A stretch of 64,000 nt of DNA from Halanaerobiales bacterium (GTDB taxonomy: Bacteria; Bacillota; Halanaerobiia; Halanaerobiales; DTU029), in NCBI GenBank assembly GCA_029981855.1, contig JARRCS010000011.1, positions 1 to 64,000 of the forward strand, read 5' to 3'. Of this stretch, positions 1 to 8,724 are shown in pieces. Below the pieces are notes generated by a model, which had not been told where the DNA came from, searched no databases, and saw only the letters and a program-made list of their open reading frames with translations. Position 1 is the first letter of the stretch. The number at the start of each line of letters is the position of its first letter. Both the position numbers and the translations under genes were made by a program.

Positions 1-92
1 TTTCGGCTTGTTGTTTAATTTTCAAGGATCATAATCCTTTTGTTTCTGCCCTAAAGGGCCGAAATAACTGCGGTTTATTCTCAACCGCGCAA
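1..92 (-). other. probable rRNA operon leader, continues beyond left edge
   Basis: Read on the minus strand this stretch follows five promoters and contains two small hairpins (arms near 82-88/70-75 and GGCCC/GGGC near 49-61), then a TGATCCTTGAAAATTAAACA segment at about 13-32. A CTTTGAAAA-type segment of this sort is typical of Bacillota 16S rRNA leaders. No open frame of note is present. The 16S gene itself would lie outside the window, so the identity is inferred from the leader motif and the unusually strong promoter array. Confidence 0.6.
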
Positions 93-97
93 GAAAT

Positions 98-376
98 ATA
101 TTATCATTTTTTGTCTTCTTTGTCAAGAGAATTTTTGCTGAAATTTCTTCTCTCAAAAAGAAGAACTATGGTGACGACAGTGTATATATTACCACTTCCG
201 CCGGCTCTTGTCAAGGACTTTATTAAGTCATTCTGAGATTTTTGTCACCCCAGAACAAATCGTGAAAAAGTGACAGATGATATTCTAACACCGCTCCTTT
301 CTCCTGTCAAGAGCCTTTTTTAAACCCTCTCGATAGCGGCGAATAATATCTTACTATCTTAATACAAGTTTGTCAA
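98..376 (-). promoter_or_regulatory. array of five tandem sigma-A promoters firing leftward
   Basis: Five -35/-10 pairs are seen on the minus strand, every one with exactly 17 bases between the boxes: TTGACA 121-126 with TAATAT 98-103; TTGACA 209-214 with TAATAT 186-191; GTGACA 243-248 with TAATAA 220-225; TTGACA 305-310 with TAGAAT 282-287; TTGACA 371-376 with TAAGAT 348-353. The most upstream -35 box overlaps the TGA stop of mnmA (373-375). Four perfect -35 boxes in under 300 bases is typical of stable RNA operons, so an rRNA operon to the left is the likely target. Confidence 0.85.
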
Positions 377-1455
377 GTAATAATTTTCTCCTTGATGATC
401 CCCCCGCCAATAACCGTATCACCATCATAAAATACGACCGATTGACCGGGGGTAACGGCCCGCTGTGCTTTATCAAAGATAACCTTGACCTCACCGCTGC
501 TGGCGGGCTCAATAGTTGCTTTAGCTTCGGGACTATTATACCTGATCTTTGCCGTAACCCTGAGGGGTTCCTGCAAATCGCTAATAGCAATCCAGTTTAG
601 CTTATCAGCTAGCAGGGCCCGGCTATAAACCTCCTCATCTCTGCCGACGATAACCGCATTCCTCTCCCTATCCAGTTTAATAACATAGAGGGGATAGCCT
701 GCAGCAATCCCCAGACCCCTTCTCTGCCCGATAGTATAATAATGAAGACCTCTGTGTTCACCCAGTTGATTACCATCAGTGTTTAGTATAGGTCCCGGAC
801 TTGAAAGATCAGGGTAATTCTCATCAAGAAAACGGATATAGTCATCATCGGGAACAAAACAGATCTCCTGACTATCCGGTTTATTATGCACTCTAAACCC
901 CAGTTCTCTCGCTATCTCCCTTACCTCTCTCTTTTGATAATCCCCCAGAGGCATCAGGGTATGTTCTAACTGGAACTGGGTAAATCCATAGAGCATATAG
1001 GTCTGATCCTTCTCCTGGTCCTCCGCTTTTTTCAGCAGATGACGCCCCTGTCTGTTATGGACTATCCTGGCGTAGTGTCCTGTGGCAAGATAGTCCGCAT
1101 CCAGCTGAAGGGCCTTATCTAATAGCGCTTTAAATTTGATCTCCTTATTACAGACAATACAGGGATTTGGAGTGCGGGCATTCCTGTATTCAGAAACAAA
1201 ATTATCGATAACACTCTTCTGAAATTCATCCTTTAAATTAAAGGTATAATGGGGGATACCCAGTTTATGGGCTACCCTTCTGGCATCCTCAATGGAGGAC
1301 AAAGAACAACAACCTCCCTCTTCCGGGGAAGGTTGCTCATAATCAGGAAATATCTCCATCGTTCCTCCAATTACCTCATAACCTTTTTCCCTTAAAAGAG
1401 CAGCGGTGACAGAACTATCAACACCGCCGCTCATGGCAACCAGAACTCTTTCCAT
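373..1455 (-). CDS. mnmA: tRNA-specific 2-thiouridylase MnmA
   Basis: 360 aa, the usual length. MnmA adenylates U34 of tRNA-Glu, -Gln and -Lys and replaces the C2 oxygen by sulfur received from a cysteine desulfurase. The PP-loop SGGVDSS is at residues 9-15. The catalytic cysteines fit NPCIVCN (Cys99) and QEICF (Cys199). An extra CC pair (49-50), common in clostridial homologs, is present. An AGGGTGAG Shine-Dalgarno precedes the ATG. It is the last gene of iscR-iscS-iscU-mnmA, so IscS is the natural sulfur donor. Its stop codon doubles as part of the first downstream promoter. Family assignment is firm. Confidence 0.96.
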   Translation of the reverse strand: MERVLVAMSGGVDSSVTAALLREKGYEVIGGTMEIFPDYEQPSPEEGGCCSLSSIEDARRVAHKLGIPHYTFNLKDEFQKSVIDNFVSEYRNARTPNPCIVCNKEIKFKALLDKALQLDADYLATGHYARIVHNRQGRHLLKKAEDQEKDQTYMLYGFTQFQLEHTLMPLGDYQKREVREIARELGFRVHNKPDSQEICFVPDDDYIRFLDENYPDLSSPGPILNTDGNQLGEHRGLHYYTIGQRRGLGIAAGYPLYVIKLDRERNAVIVGRDEEVYSRALLADKLNWIAISDLQEPLRVTAKIRYNSPEAKATIEPASSGEVKVIFDKAQRAVTPGQSVVFYDGDTVIGGGIIKEKIIT

Positions 1456-1473
1456 CTAATCTCACCCTAAAAT

Positions 1474-1908
1474 CTATTGATCATTACTAACAGAATCTAA
1501 ATAACCCTTACTCTCCTCAGTTTCAGCTTGAGGTTCTTCTTCGGAGGATTTCCCCAAATAACTATTAATAGCATTATGCAGGGCATCAGCAGCCAGATTT
1601 GAACAGTGCATCTTGACCGGCGGTAAGCCATCAAGGGCCTCAGCAACCGTATCCTTACTGATTTTCATGGCCTCTTCAATTGTCTTGCCCTTGATAAGTT
1701 CGGTAACCATACTGCTGGTGGCTACCGCTGCCCCGCAGCCAAAGGTTTTAAACTTGGCATCCTCAATCCTGCCATTCTTTATTTTTAAATATAGTTTTAT
1801 AATATCCCCGCAGACCGGATTACCTACCTTGCCGATAGCGTCTGCATCCTTAATCTCGCCTACATTACGCGGGTTATTGAAATGATCCATCACCTTTTCA
1901 GAGTACAT
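1474..1908 (-). CDS. iscU: Fe-S cluster assembly scaffold, IscU/NifU N-terminal type
   Basis: 144 aa. The three scaffold cysteines are Cys33 (NPVCGD), Cys58 (FGCGAA) and Cys102 (MHCSNLA), with the conserved Asp35 next to the first. IscU builds [2Fe-2S]/[4Fe-4S] clusters from sulfur delivered by IscS. After about residue 125 there is an acidic, low-complexity tail rich in Glu and Ser that is not part of the core fold. It lies between iscS and mnmA in the same operon. No HscA/HscB chaperone genes are nearby, as is usual in clostridial iscRSU operons. Confidence 0.93.
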   Translation of the reverse strand: MYSEKVMDHFNNPRNVGEIKDADAIGKVGNPVCGDIIKLYLKIKNGRIEDAKFKTFGCGAAVATSSMVTELIKGKTIEEAMKISKDTVAEALDGLPPVKMHCSNLAADALHNAINSYLGKSSEEEPQAETEESKGYLDSVSNDQ

Positions 1909-1945
1909 AGTACCATCTCCTTATAATAAACATTAAATCTATCCT

Positions 1946-3115
1946 CTAACCCTCATATAGAGGGGACATATCTCTTAATTTTTGAATAATACCGGGTAAG
2001 ACCTCAAGCAGGTAATCGATATCTTCCTCCGTATTATCCAGACCGAGGGTCAACCTCAGAGACCCATGGGCAGTCTCGTGAGGACGGCCGATCGCCAGCA
2101 GAACATGGGATGGATCCAGGGAACCGGAAGTACAGGCAGAACCGCTGGAAGCGGCAATACCAAGCATATCGAGGTTCAATAGGATCGACTCTCCCTCGAC
2201 ATAGCGGAAACAGAAATTAACATTATTGGGTAGTCTATCTTTACCTCTGGGCCCGTTAAGGACAACCTCATTTATCTTCTCCTCTATACCCTGAATCAGC
2301 TTATCCCTTAATCTGCTAACCTCTTCTGCCTTGCTTTCTAACTTTTCTCCGGCAATCTCAGCAGCCTTGCCCAGGCCGACTATTCCGGGGACATTCTCCG
2401 TACCTGCCCGGCGTTTCCTCTCCTGGGCACCACCGGAGATCTGGGGAACAATCCTGGTCCCCTTGCGAATATATAAGGCCCCAACACCCTTGGGCCCGTT
2501 AAATTTATGGGCTGAGAGGGAAAGCAGGTCAACCTTAAGTTCATTAACATCTACAGGAATCTGGCCTACCGCCTGAACGGCGTCGGTGTGAAAATAGATA
2601 TCGTGCTTCTCGACAATCTCTCCGATCTCCTTTATGGGCTCTATGGTACCAATCTCATTATTGGCCATCATAATCGTTACCAGAATGGTATCCTCTCTAA
2701 TAGCCTCGGCAACACTTTCGGGACTGACAAATCCCTCATCATCTACATCTAAATAAGTAATATCAAATCCCAGATATTTCTCCAGGTACTCACAGGTATG
2801 CAGAACCGCATGGTGCTCTATCTTGGAAGTAATGATATGTTTGCCTTTATTCTGCAGGGCCATAGCAGCACCCTTTATGGCCAGGTTATCCGCCTCCGTT
2901 CCCCCGCTGGTAAAGATAATCTCCCGTTCATCGTCTGCACCAATTAAAGCCGCAACCTTTTCTCTCGCCTCACTGACAGCCATTGCTGCCTTCTGGGCAA
3001 TCGAATAAATACTGGAGGGGTTACCATAAAATTGGGTAAGATAAGGCTCCATAGCCTTAAAAACCTCAGGTGCAACAGGGGTTGTTGCTGCATGATCAAG
3101 ATATATTTTATTCAT
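1946..3115 (-). CDS. iscS: cysteine desulfurase IscS/NifS
   Basis: 389 aa from the ATG at 3115, which has AGGAG eight bases upstream; a GTG nine bases earlier gives 392 aa but sits on the Shine-Dalgarno. It is a PLP enzyme that removes sulfur from cysteine as an enzyme persulfide. The PLP lysine is in [10 protein letters not shown] (about residue 204) and the catalytic cysteine in SSGSACTSG (about residue 328). The short active-site loop with SSGSACTSG is the IscS/NifS (group I) form. It supplies both IscU and MnmA encoded downstream. Confidence 0.95.
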   Translation of the reverse strand: MNKIYLDHAATTPVAPEVFKAMEPYLTQFYGNPSSIYSIAQKAAMAVSEAREKVAALIGADDEREIIFTSGGTEADNLAIKGAAMALQNKGKHIITSKIEHHAVLHTCEYLEKYLGFDITYLDVDDEGFVSPESVAEAIREDTILVTIMMANNEIGTIEPIKEIGEIVEKHDIYFHTDAVQAVGQIPVDVNELKVDLLSLSAHKFNGPKGVGALYIRKGTRIVPQISGGAQERKRRAGTENVPGIVGLGKAAEIAGEKLESKAEEVSRLRDKLIQGIEEKINEVVLNGPRGKDRLPNNVNFCFRYVEGESILLNLDMLGIAASSGSACTSGSLDPSHVLLAIGRPHETAHGSLRLTLGLDNTEEDIDYLLEVLPGIIQKLRDMSPLYEG

Positions 3116-3130
3116 CTCCGACACTCCTAT

Positions 3131-3568
3131 CTATATATGATAGATATAGCCATTACTATTTTCCTGATACTTCTTCTTTAAGTCTGCTAAGGTAATAGAA
3201 TTAAGCAGTTTTTCAACCTTTTCCTTAATCTCAACCCAGATATCATAGGCAACGCAGTCTGTAACCTTCTCACAGCTTTCCTTCTCCAGGACACAATCAG
3301 CCGGAGCAACGGGTCCTTCCAGGGCGGTCAGTATATCCCCTACGGTAATATCTTCAGCCGGGTGATTTAAGAGATAACCACCATGGGCACCCCGGACACT
3401 TTTAACAATACCGGCTTTTCGCAGACTGGCAAATAACTGCTCCAGATACTGTTCTGAAATCTGCTGCCGTTCCGAGATCTCCCTCAGGGGAATTGCCCCC
3501 GAACTCTCGTATACGGCTAAATCGACCATTGCCCTCAAACCATATCTACCACGGGAAGATACCTTCAT
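3131..3568 (-). CDS. iscR: Rrf2-family Fe-S regulator, IscR type
   Basis: 145 aa from the ATG at 3568. GAGGTG seven bases upstream favours this start over the GTG at 3577, which lies inside the Shine-Dalgarno. The N-terminal winged helix carries the typical GRYGLRAMVDLA segment and GAHGGYLL wing. Three cysteines (about 92, 99 and 105) match the spacing of the IscR [2Fe-2S] ligands. As first gene of the isc operon it probably autoregulates it; a candidate operator lies in its own leader. Confidence 0.9.
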   Translation of the reverse strand: MKVSSRGRYGLRAMVDLAVYESSGAIPLREISERQQISEQYLEQLFASLRKAGIVKSVRGAHGGYLLNHPAEDITVGDILTALEGPVAPADCVLEKESCEKVTDCVAYDIWVEIKEKVEKLLNSITLADLKKKYQENSNGYIYHI

Positions 3569-3588
3569 ATTCTTCACCTCACATAAAC

Positions 3589-3605
3589 CCGAGTAATCTT
3601 ATCAA
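3589..3605 (-). promoter_or_regulatory. candidate IscR/Rrf2 operator
   Basis: On the minus strand the 17-mer TTGATAAGATTACTCGG matches about 13 of 17 positions of the IscR type-1 consensus YYGACTRWWWYAGTCRR. It lies between the iscR -10 box and the iscR Shine-Dalgarno, where a repressor would block transcription. The left half is imperfect, so binding is inferred. Confidence 0.45.
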
Positions 3606-3617
3606 CTTTGCACTACA

Positions 3618-3646
3618 ATTCTATCACAGTTATTTTTGCCTGTCAA
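3618..3646 (-). promoter_or_regulatory. sigma-A promoter of the isc operon
   Basis: TTGACA at 3641-3646 and TAGAAT at 3618-3623 on the minus strand, spacer exactly 17 bases, about 50 bases upstream of the iscR start codon. Confidence 0.85.
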
Positions 3647-3680
3647 TACCTTTTTTGGTTAGTTACTTTAACTTTACACA

Positions 3681-3708
3681 AACTGCAAATAGATGTTGGA
3701 AAGATGTG
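3681..3708 (+). repeat. dispersed intergenic element, left end (copy R1)
   Basis: AACTGCAAATAGATGTT at 3681-3697 is identical to the consensus left end of the element best seen at 50513-50630. It continues with GGAAAGATGT, close to the GAAGAGATGT of other copies, then similarity stops. It lies just downstream of the yigZ stop. Confidence 0.7.
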
Positions 3709-3716
3709 GGGCGACT

Positions 3717-4343
3717 CTATTTATAAAGTTCGGCTATCTTTTTAATCTCTACCCTGTTACCCGTTCTTTCGATAAGACTCTCCCTCAATGTCTTATAATT
3801 GCCGGGCTTGAGGAGGGTAATTACCTCTCCTCCCTCATTATGATAATCCGTGGAAAGGATCTCGCCGTGACAGGCCTCAATCTGTCCGAGGATGGTTCCA
3901 ATCTGCTCGTATGTGCCGGAAATACTTAATTTATAATATAATTCCAGTTTCTTTCTGCCGGCCACTTTAATGGCAAGCCGGGCCGTATCACCGTAGGCCC
4001 TGATCAAACCACCTATCCCCAGTTTGGTCCCTCCGAAGTAACGGGTCACAACAATCACCGTATTTGTTAGCCCCTCTCCCTCGATGGCCTGTAAAACAGG
4101 CGGACCTGAAGAACCTGCCGGCTCACCGTCATCATCGGCATACCTTAGGGCCTGGTCTCCGCTCCCCAGCTTATAGGCAGAGACATTATGGGTGGCATCA
4201 TGGTATTTTCCCTTAATCCGCCCAACAAACTCCTTGACCTCTTCTTCACTATCGGCCCTGCTGATACTTCCGTAGAACTTACTGTCCTTGACCTTATTAA
4301 TCACCTGAATACTCCGTTGGGGCGTATATAAAATACCCTTCAT
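3717..4343 (-). CDS. yigZ: YigZ/IMPACT family protein
   Basis: 208 aa, the usual length. The N-terminal UPF0029 domain holds the signature DDDGEPAGSSG (about 69-79) and RYFGGTKLGIGGLIRAY (about 100-116); residues 135-208 form the C-terminal DUF1949 ferredoxin-like domain. Eukaryotic IMPACT modulates Gcn2; the bacterial role is not settled, with links to ribosome or proline-peptide handling. It sits downstream of, and is probably co-transcribed with, the activator/dehydratase-like genes, but no functional link is evident. Family assignment is firm, function is not. Confidence 0.9.
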   Translation of the reverse strand: MKGILYTPQRSIQVINKVKDSKFYGSISRADSEEEVKEFVGRIKGKYHDATHNVSAYKLGSGDQALRYADDDGEPAGSSGPPVLQAIEGEGLTNTVIVVTRYFGGTKLGIGGLIRAYGDTARLAIKVAGRKKLELYYKLSISGTYEQIGTILGQIEACHGEILSTDYHNEGGEVITLLKPGNYKTLRESLIERTGNRVEIKKIAELYK

Positions 4344-4347
4344 TATT

Positions 4348-5124
4348 CTATTTCGCCACCTTTAATCTGGCTAATCTGGCAGCACCGTACGCACCAACCA
4401 GCTGTGGTCTTTCAGGAACATTAATCTTCATCTTGAGGTTTTCCTCCAGTAGTTTGCGCACCCCTTGATTTAAACATACCCCACCGGTCATGGTTAATTC
4501 CTCCTCTAGCCCGACCCTGTGGATCATTCCCCTTAATCTCTTAACAATAGCCAGATGTAGCCCCCTGAGGATTTCTGCCTTATCCGTTCCCCGGGCCACC
4601 AGACTGATCACCTCTGACTCGGCAAAAACGGTGCAGGTACTGGAAATGGGGGCCGCCTTTGCAGTCTGTAGGGAAACCCTGCCTATTTCCTTTAGAGGAA
4701 TCTCCAGGTTTTCAGCCATTACCTCTAGAAAACGGCCGGTCCCCGCTGCACATTTATCATTCATAATAAAGTCCTCTACCCTGCCTGCTGTATCAAGACG
4801 GATAACCTTACTATCCTGTCCGCCGATATCAATAATCGTCCTGGTATTTGGAAACTCTGCATACGCTCCCAGAGCATGACAGGTGATCTCCGTAATCTTC
4901 TCCTGGGCAAAAGAAACATTGATCCGCCCGTAACCGGTGGCAACAATATAATCAATATCGGTCAAAAGAAGCCCCTTTTCATCTAAAGTCATCTTTAGCG
5001 CCTCTTCCGCCCTCTCCGGGCCATTGGCTCCGGTAGGCAGCAGCCCTGAAGTTAAATAATTTCCATCATCGAGAATTACTACCTTGGTCGTCCGCGAACC
5101 TACATCTATTCCGGCAGTTAACAT
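4348..5124 (-). CDS. 2-hydroxyacyl-CoA dehydratase-type activator ATPase
   Basis: 258 aa from the ATG at 5124. It is an ASKHA-fold ATPase of the BadF/BadG/HgdC family: phosphate-1 loop GIDVGSRTTK (5-14), phosphate-2 DIGGQDSK (99-106), and MTGGVCLNQGV near residue 215. Cys125 (KCAAGTGRF) and Cys164 (SSTCTVFAES) are the two ligands that let a homodimer hold one bridging [4Fe-4S] cluster. Such proteins hydrolyse ATP to fire single low-potential electrons into a partner Fe-S subunit. It overlaps the stop of the upstream dehydratase-like gene, so both are translationally coupled. The GTG at 5133 is a possible but less likely start. Confidence 0.9.
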   Translation of the reverse strand: MLTAGIDVGSRTTKVVILDDGNYLTSGLLPTGANGPERAEEALKMTLDEKGLLLTDIDYIVATGYGRINVSFAQEKITEITCHALGAYAEFPNTRTIIDIGGQDSKVIRLDTAGRVEDFIMNDKCAAGTGRFLEVMAENLEIPLKEIGRVSLQTAKAAPISSTCTVFAESEVISLVARGTDKAEILRGLHLAIVKRLRGMIHRVGLEEELTMTGGVCLNQGVRKLLEENLKMKINVPERPQLVGAYGAARLARLKVAK

Positions 5125-6344
5125 ACTCCACACCCTTTCTGTTCATCAATTAACTCAACAAAGGCCTGAAGACGGGTCAATAGCTGGCCTTCCCGGTAAT
5201 TTCGGGTATCTACCAGATCGCCATCAAGATTTAAGAAAGGGATCCCCTTCTTTTTTAAACTATCTTTAATCATTCCCATCCGTCCGCTGCTCTGACGGCA
5301 TCCCCATTGAGAGAAACCGATAACACCATCAATCTGATAGTCATAAATAAGCTTATATATCCTCTCCAGCTGTCTCTGTAAGGGCCCCCAGCCAAAGTGA
5401 TTGATCATCTTTCTGGCCAGACTGAGGTAGGGCTTTTCCGGGTCAAGTAATTCCCAGTAGAGCTGGCTATACTCTTCAAAAGCAATTACTGCCCCCATCT
5501 CCCTGAGGCTGGAAAAAATCTGCTGCGGGTAATAGGGTTTTAAATGCAGCCAGAGGAGGCGGTATCTCTCTTCCGGTATCACCCCTTCTCCCCCTTTGAC
5601 CCTGCCTTCCAGCTCTTCTGCCAGTTCCCTGTAAAACCTTAATCCCCCTTTAGAGCCAAAGGACATAAACTCCATCGGAACCAGATTCATGGCATGCTCA
5701 CCGGAAAAAGTAGCTGGGACCGCCTTCCTCAACTGATTTACCCTTTGATGATAGCGGTAAGCCCGGTTGGACAGGGAAAAAACCGGCCCGAAATCCACTC
5801 CACCTTTAGCCAGCTCTTTAGTCAGTGATCGAATCTGTTCCGCAAGCCAGCCGGCATCTTCTAACTGATAGGGGGTTTCCAGTAAATAATAAGGACAATC
5901 AAACTGATAACTTATATACTGCAGGTACTTTTTAGCCCCATCACAGAGATGAGATGAGGATATGATTAAATCAGGTTTAGGTACCAGCTCCTTCTTCACT
6001 AAACCGGTACCACAGCGGTGGATACTGCAGAGATCAGCATTTAGCCAGTCACCTTCCGCCTCGAGCAGCACCTCATTAGCAACCCCTACGGCGGCGGCAA
6101 AACCGGCTGCTACCTCGGGCATGAAGGGGACCCCGCCAACTGCATAGACCAGCTCGCTGGGAATAAAGGTACTACACCAGATCACCGGCCTTCTCCCTGT
6201 AAAAGCAGCCTGGGTCTCCCTTAAAAAGTAGAGGAGTGCCTCCTTCATATACCCCTTCATCCGCAGATTGACACCCAGCTTACCCAGGTTATATAAAAAA
6301 TTATTATGTAATCCCTTACTTATCCATCTAAACTTCCTGTCCAT
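5118..6344 (-). CDS. 2-hydroxyacyl-CoA dehydratase D-like Fe-S subunit (larger)
   Basis: 408 aa, of the HgdB/BcrB/double-cubane-cluster-protein superfamily. Candidate cluster ligands are Cys57 (VIWCSTFIPSE), Cys106 and Cys111 (LNADLCSIHRCG), Cys134 (SSSHLCDGAKK) and Cys349 (SQWGCRQSSGRMG). The C-terminus ends KGCGVC. The DGVIGFSQWGCRQ...GIPFLNLDGD stretch is the usual C-terminal Rossmann-like part of the family. The adjacent activator should be its electron donor. No CoA-transferase, enoyl-CoA or glutamate pathway genes are near, which argues against a classical dehydratase and for a DCCP-like reductase of unknown substrate. Confidence 0.85.
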   Translation of the reverse strand: MDRKFRWISKGLHNNFLYNLGKLGVNLRMKGYMKEALLYFLRETQAAFTGRRPVIWCSTFIPSELVYAVGGVPFMPEVAAGFAAAVGVANEVLLEAEGDWLNADLCSIHRCGTGLVKKELVPKPDLIISSSHLCDGAKKYLQYISYQFDCPYYLLETPYQLEDAGWLAEQIRSLTKELAKGGVDFGPVFSLSNRAYRYHQRVNQLRKAVPATFSGEHAMNLVPMEFMSFGSKGGLRFYRELAEELEGRVKGGEGVIPEERYRLLWLHLKPYYPQQIFSSLREMGAVIAFEEYSQLYWELLDPEKPYLSLARKMINHFGWGPLQRQLERIYKLIYDYQIDGVIGFSQWGCRQSSGRMGMIKDSLKKKGIPFLNLDGDLVDTRNYREGQLLTRLQAFVELIDEQKGCGVC

Positions 6345-6359
6345 AATAGTACTCCTTTA

Positions 6360-7403
6360 TCACTTTATCCTTTCCAGGGACTCCCTGAAGGCAGTTATCC
6401 TGGTATTCAGCTGTCCGCTCTCCCCTGCCTGGTACTCCCCCTCAACCAGTAAGAGGGGGAAATTATTCTCCCGGGCGTTCTCCTTGAGAAATTTGAAATC
6501 ATAACCGGCCTGGTCACAGAATTTAGGCATAAAATAGATTAATCCATCAGCATCCCGGGAGGTAATTAAACGCTTTACTTCCGCTACTCTCCGCTTTGGC
6601 TCCATGGTACGGGGACAGGCAGGTTTATTAAGATATCCCCGGGCCAGCGATTCCAGGGGATTATCTTCCTTTAATTCGATTTGAAAATTAAAAGAGCGCT
6701 CCCCGAGGCAGGAATCCAGACCGACAATCCTGAGGCCCGATTCCTCTACCAGTTTTACCAGCCTTCCATCAAGGAGGCAGCTGCTGCTGATTATGACCCG
6801 CGGTATCCTTTGATCACTATGATTACTAACATAACCCTCCTCATCCTGCTTAAGCCTGGTATCGCTTACCAGACCGGCAATTTTTACTGTCTGCTGCTGG
6901 TAATAGTATTTGACCCCCTCGATCAGCAGGGAAAAGGAGGGGCCGGCACCACCGATTAAATTCTCCAGCAGCCGCTTTAATAACTTACGCCGGTAATTAT
7001 AGAGCTTAATATTCTCCCGCAAACTTTCCCTAAACTGGCGGTTTTCCGGGTCTATACCCAGATAGGTGAGTAATTTCTCCAGCTGATATTGAAAGTAGCC
7101 AGGTTGGGTGGTAACCCTGGGAACCTCCAGCAAGTAAGCATATTCCTCCGCGAGAGCATCGTAAACCCGCCGCATGGCATCACAGCTATTGGCAAAAAGG
7201 GAAAGGTCTTGACTACCTGCCACCATTGAGAGAAAAGCCCTGCTATAGGGGCAGAAGTCGTAAGGGAGCAGACCCTGTCCTTTATTACCTATTCCTTCCG
7301 GCCACAAACGTCCTGAATTAAAGCCGGCAGCGGCAAAAAGCTCCGGCGGGAGATAGCTGCAGTTTAAATTGACCTCTTTATTTTTCAGTACCTTGCTCAT
7401 CAT
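6360..7403 (-). CDS. 2-hydroxyacyl-CoA dehydratase D-like Fe-S subunit (smaller)
   Basis: 347 aa and clearly related in layout to the neighbouring 408-aa protein. Cysteines are at 15 (NLNCSYLPPE), 51 (YDFCPYSR), 74 (NSCDAM), about 208 (SSSCLLDGR), about 231 (LDSCLGE) and about 297 (MPKFCDQAGYDF). The MPKFCDQAG...PLLLVEGEY stretch matches the C-terminal D-component signature. GGAAGGGA precedes the ATG pair at 7403/7400, and the gene overlaps the rarA end. The two subunits probably form a heterodimer fired by the ATPase. The substrate is unknown. Confidence 0.8.
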   Translation of the reverse strand: MMSKVLKNKEVNLNCSYLPPELFAAAGFNSGRLWPEGIGNKGQGLLPYDFCPYSRAFLSMVAGSQDLSLFANSCDAMRRVYDALAEEYAYLLEVPRVTTQPGYFQYQLEKLLTYLGIDPENRQFRESLRENIKLYNYRRKLLKRLLENLIGGAGPSFSLLIEGVKYYYQQQTVKIAGLVSDTRLKQDEEGYVSNHSDQRIPRVIISSSCLLDGRLVKLVEESGLRIVGLDSCLGERSFNFQIELKEDNPLESLARGYLNKPACPRTMEPKRRVAEVKRLITSRDADGLIYFMPKFCDQAGYDFKFLKENARENNFPLLLVEGEYQAGESGQLNTRITAFRESLERIK

Positions 7404-8724
7404 TATCTAGTCCCTTCCAGGAATTAATTCTCCGTCTAATTACTTCCTCCTTACCCTGTCGGCTTGGTTCATAAAACTTCAAATCCGTAAGGCCATCCGG
7501 TAAGTACTGCTGTTTCACGTAATTACCCGGATAATCATGGGGGTATTTATATCCCTTACCATGGCCCAGCTCCTCTGCCCCCCGGTAGTGGACGTCTCGC
7601 AGATGCAGTGGAACAGAACCGGTCGGATTATTCCTGACATATTCCAGGGCGGCATCTATCCCCTTGATCACGGAGTTGCTCTTGGGGGCGGTAGCTATAT
7701 AAATTACTGCTTCGGCCAGCGGGATTCTGGCCTCCGGCATCCCTACAAACTCAACTGCCTGGGCGGCAGCACTAGCAATCTGTAAAGCCACCGGGTCTGC
7801 CACTCCCACATCCTCGGCGGCATGTACGATTATCCGCCTGGCGATAAATCTCGGGTCTTCCCCGGCCTCGAGCATCCTGGCCAGCCAGAAAAGGGCGGCA
7901 TCGGGGTCCGAGCCCCTCATGCTCTTGATAAAGGCAGAGACGGTATCATAATGATTATCACCCTGTTTATCGTAGTTTAAAACCTTCTTCTGTAAGGATT
8001 CGGCTATAATCTCCTTATTGATTCTGATTTTACCGTCCGGACCCGGTGGGGTCGTCAGCACCGCCAGTTCCAGGGCATTGAGGGCCGTCCTGGCATCACC
8101 ATCTGCTAAGTAGGCTATATATAATAATTCCTTTTCACCGATCTCCAGATCATAACTACCCAGACCCCTCTCCTTATCCTGAAGGGCATTTTTTAATATC
8201 CTCAAGATATCTTCCTTCTCCAGGGGATTTAAACGAAAGATTCTGGATCGTGAAAGCAGGGGGGAATTAACCTCAAAATAGGGGTTTTCAGTGGTCGCCC
8301 CGATCATAATGATAATTCCCTCCTCAACGGCAGGTAGCAGGGCATCCTGCTGGGATTTATTAAAACGGTGGATCTCATCAATAAAGAGAATGGTCTTTTG
8401 CTTATGGAGAGCCAGGTTATTTCTGGCCCTTTTGATTACCTCACGCAGATCCTTTACCCCCGATGTTACGGCATTTAAACGGACAAAATCAGCCCTGGTC
8501 TGTCTGGCAATAACCTGGGCCAGGCTGGTTTTACCCGTTCCGGGCGGGCCGTAGAAAATCAGGGATTGAATCCTGTCAGCCTCTATTGCCCGGCGTAAAA
8601 GCTTACCCTCTCCCACGATCTCATCCTGCCCGTAGAGCTCATCCAGATTACGCGGTCTCATCCGGTAAGCCAGCGGTTTATCCGCTAACCTCTCTTCCTG
8701 GCTCTGTTCAAAGAGATTAATCAT
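7378..8724 (-). CDS. rarA: replication-associated recombination protein A (RarA/MgsA)
   Basis: 448 aa from the ATG at 8724, chosen because GGGGGTGA lies just upstream; the GTG at 8730 is inside the Shine-Dalgarno. AAA+ ATPase with Walker [10 protein letters not shown] (about 45-53), Walker [13 protein letters not shown], sensor IGATTENP, and the clamp-loader-like C-terminal tetramerisation domain with [24 protein letters not shown]. RarA acts at stalled replication forks. It overlaps both neighbours (fau upstream, the dehydratase-like gene downstream), so all are likely in one transcript. Confidence 0.95.
   Translation of the reverse strand: MINLFEQSQEERLADKPLAYRMRPRNLDELYGQDEIVGEGKLLRRAIEADRIQSLIFYGPPGTGKTSLAQVIARQTRADFVRLNAVTSGVKDLREVIKRARNNLALHKQKTILFIDEIHRFNKSQQDALLPAVEEGIIIMIGATTENPYFEVNSPLLSRSRIFRLNPLEKEDILRILKNALQDKERGLGSYDLEIGEKELLYIAYLADGDARTALNALELAVLTTPPGPDGKIRINKEIIAESLQKKVLNYDKQGDNHYDTVSAFIKSMRGSDPDAALFWLARMLEAGEDPRFIARRIIVHAAEDVGVADPVALQIASAAAQAVEFVGMPEARIPLAEAVIYIATAPKSNSVIKGIDAALEYVRNNPTGSVPLHLRDVHYRGAEELGHGKGYKYPHDYPGNYVKQQYLPDGLTDLKFYEPSRQGKEEVIRRRINSWKGLDNDEQGTEK

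Noticed and set aside
354-600. Small ORFs on both strands across the mnmA end and promoter array
   Set aside because: They are shadows of mnmA codons, without Shine-Dalgarno sequences or recognisable products.
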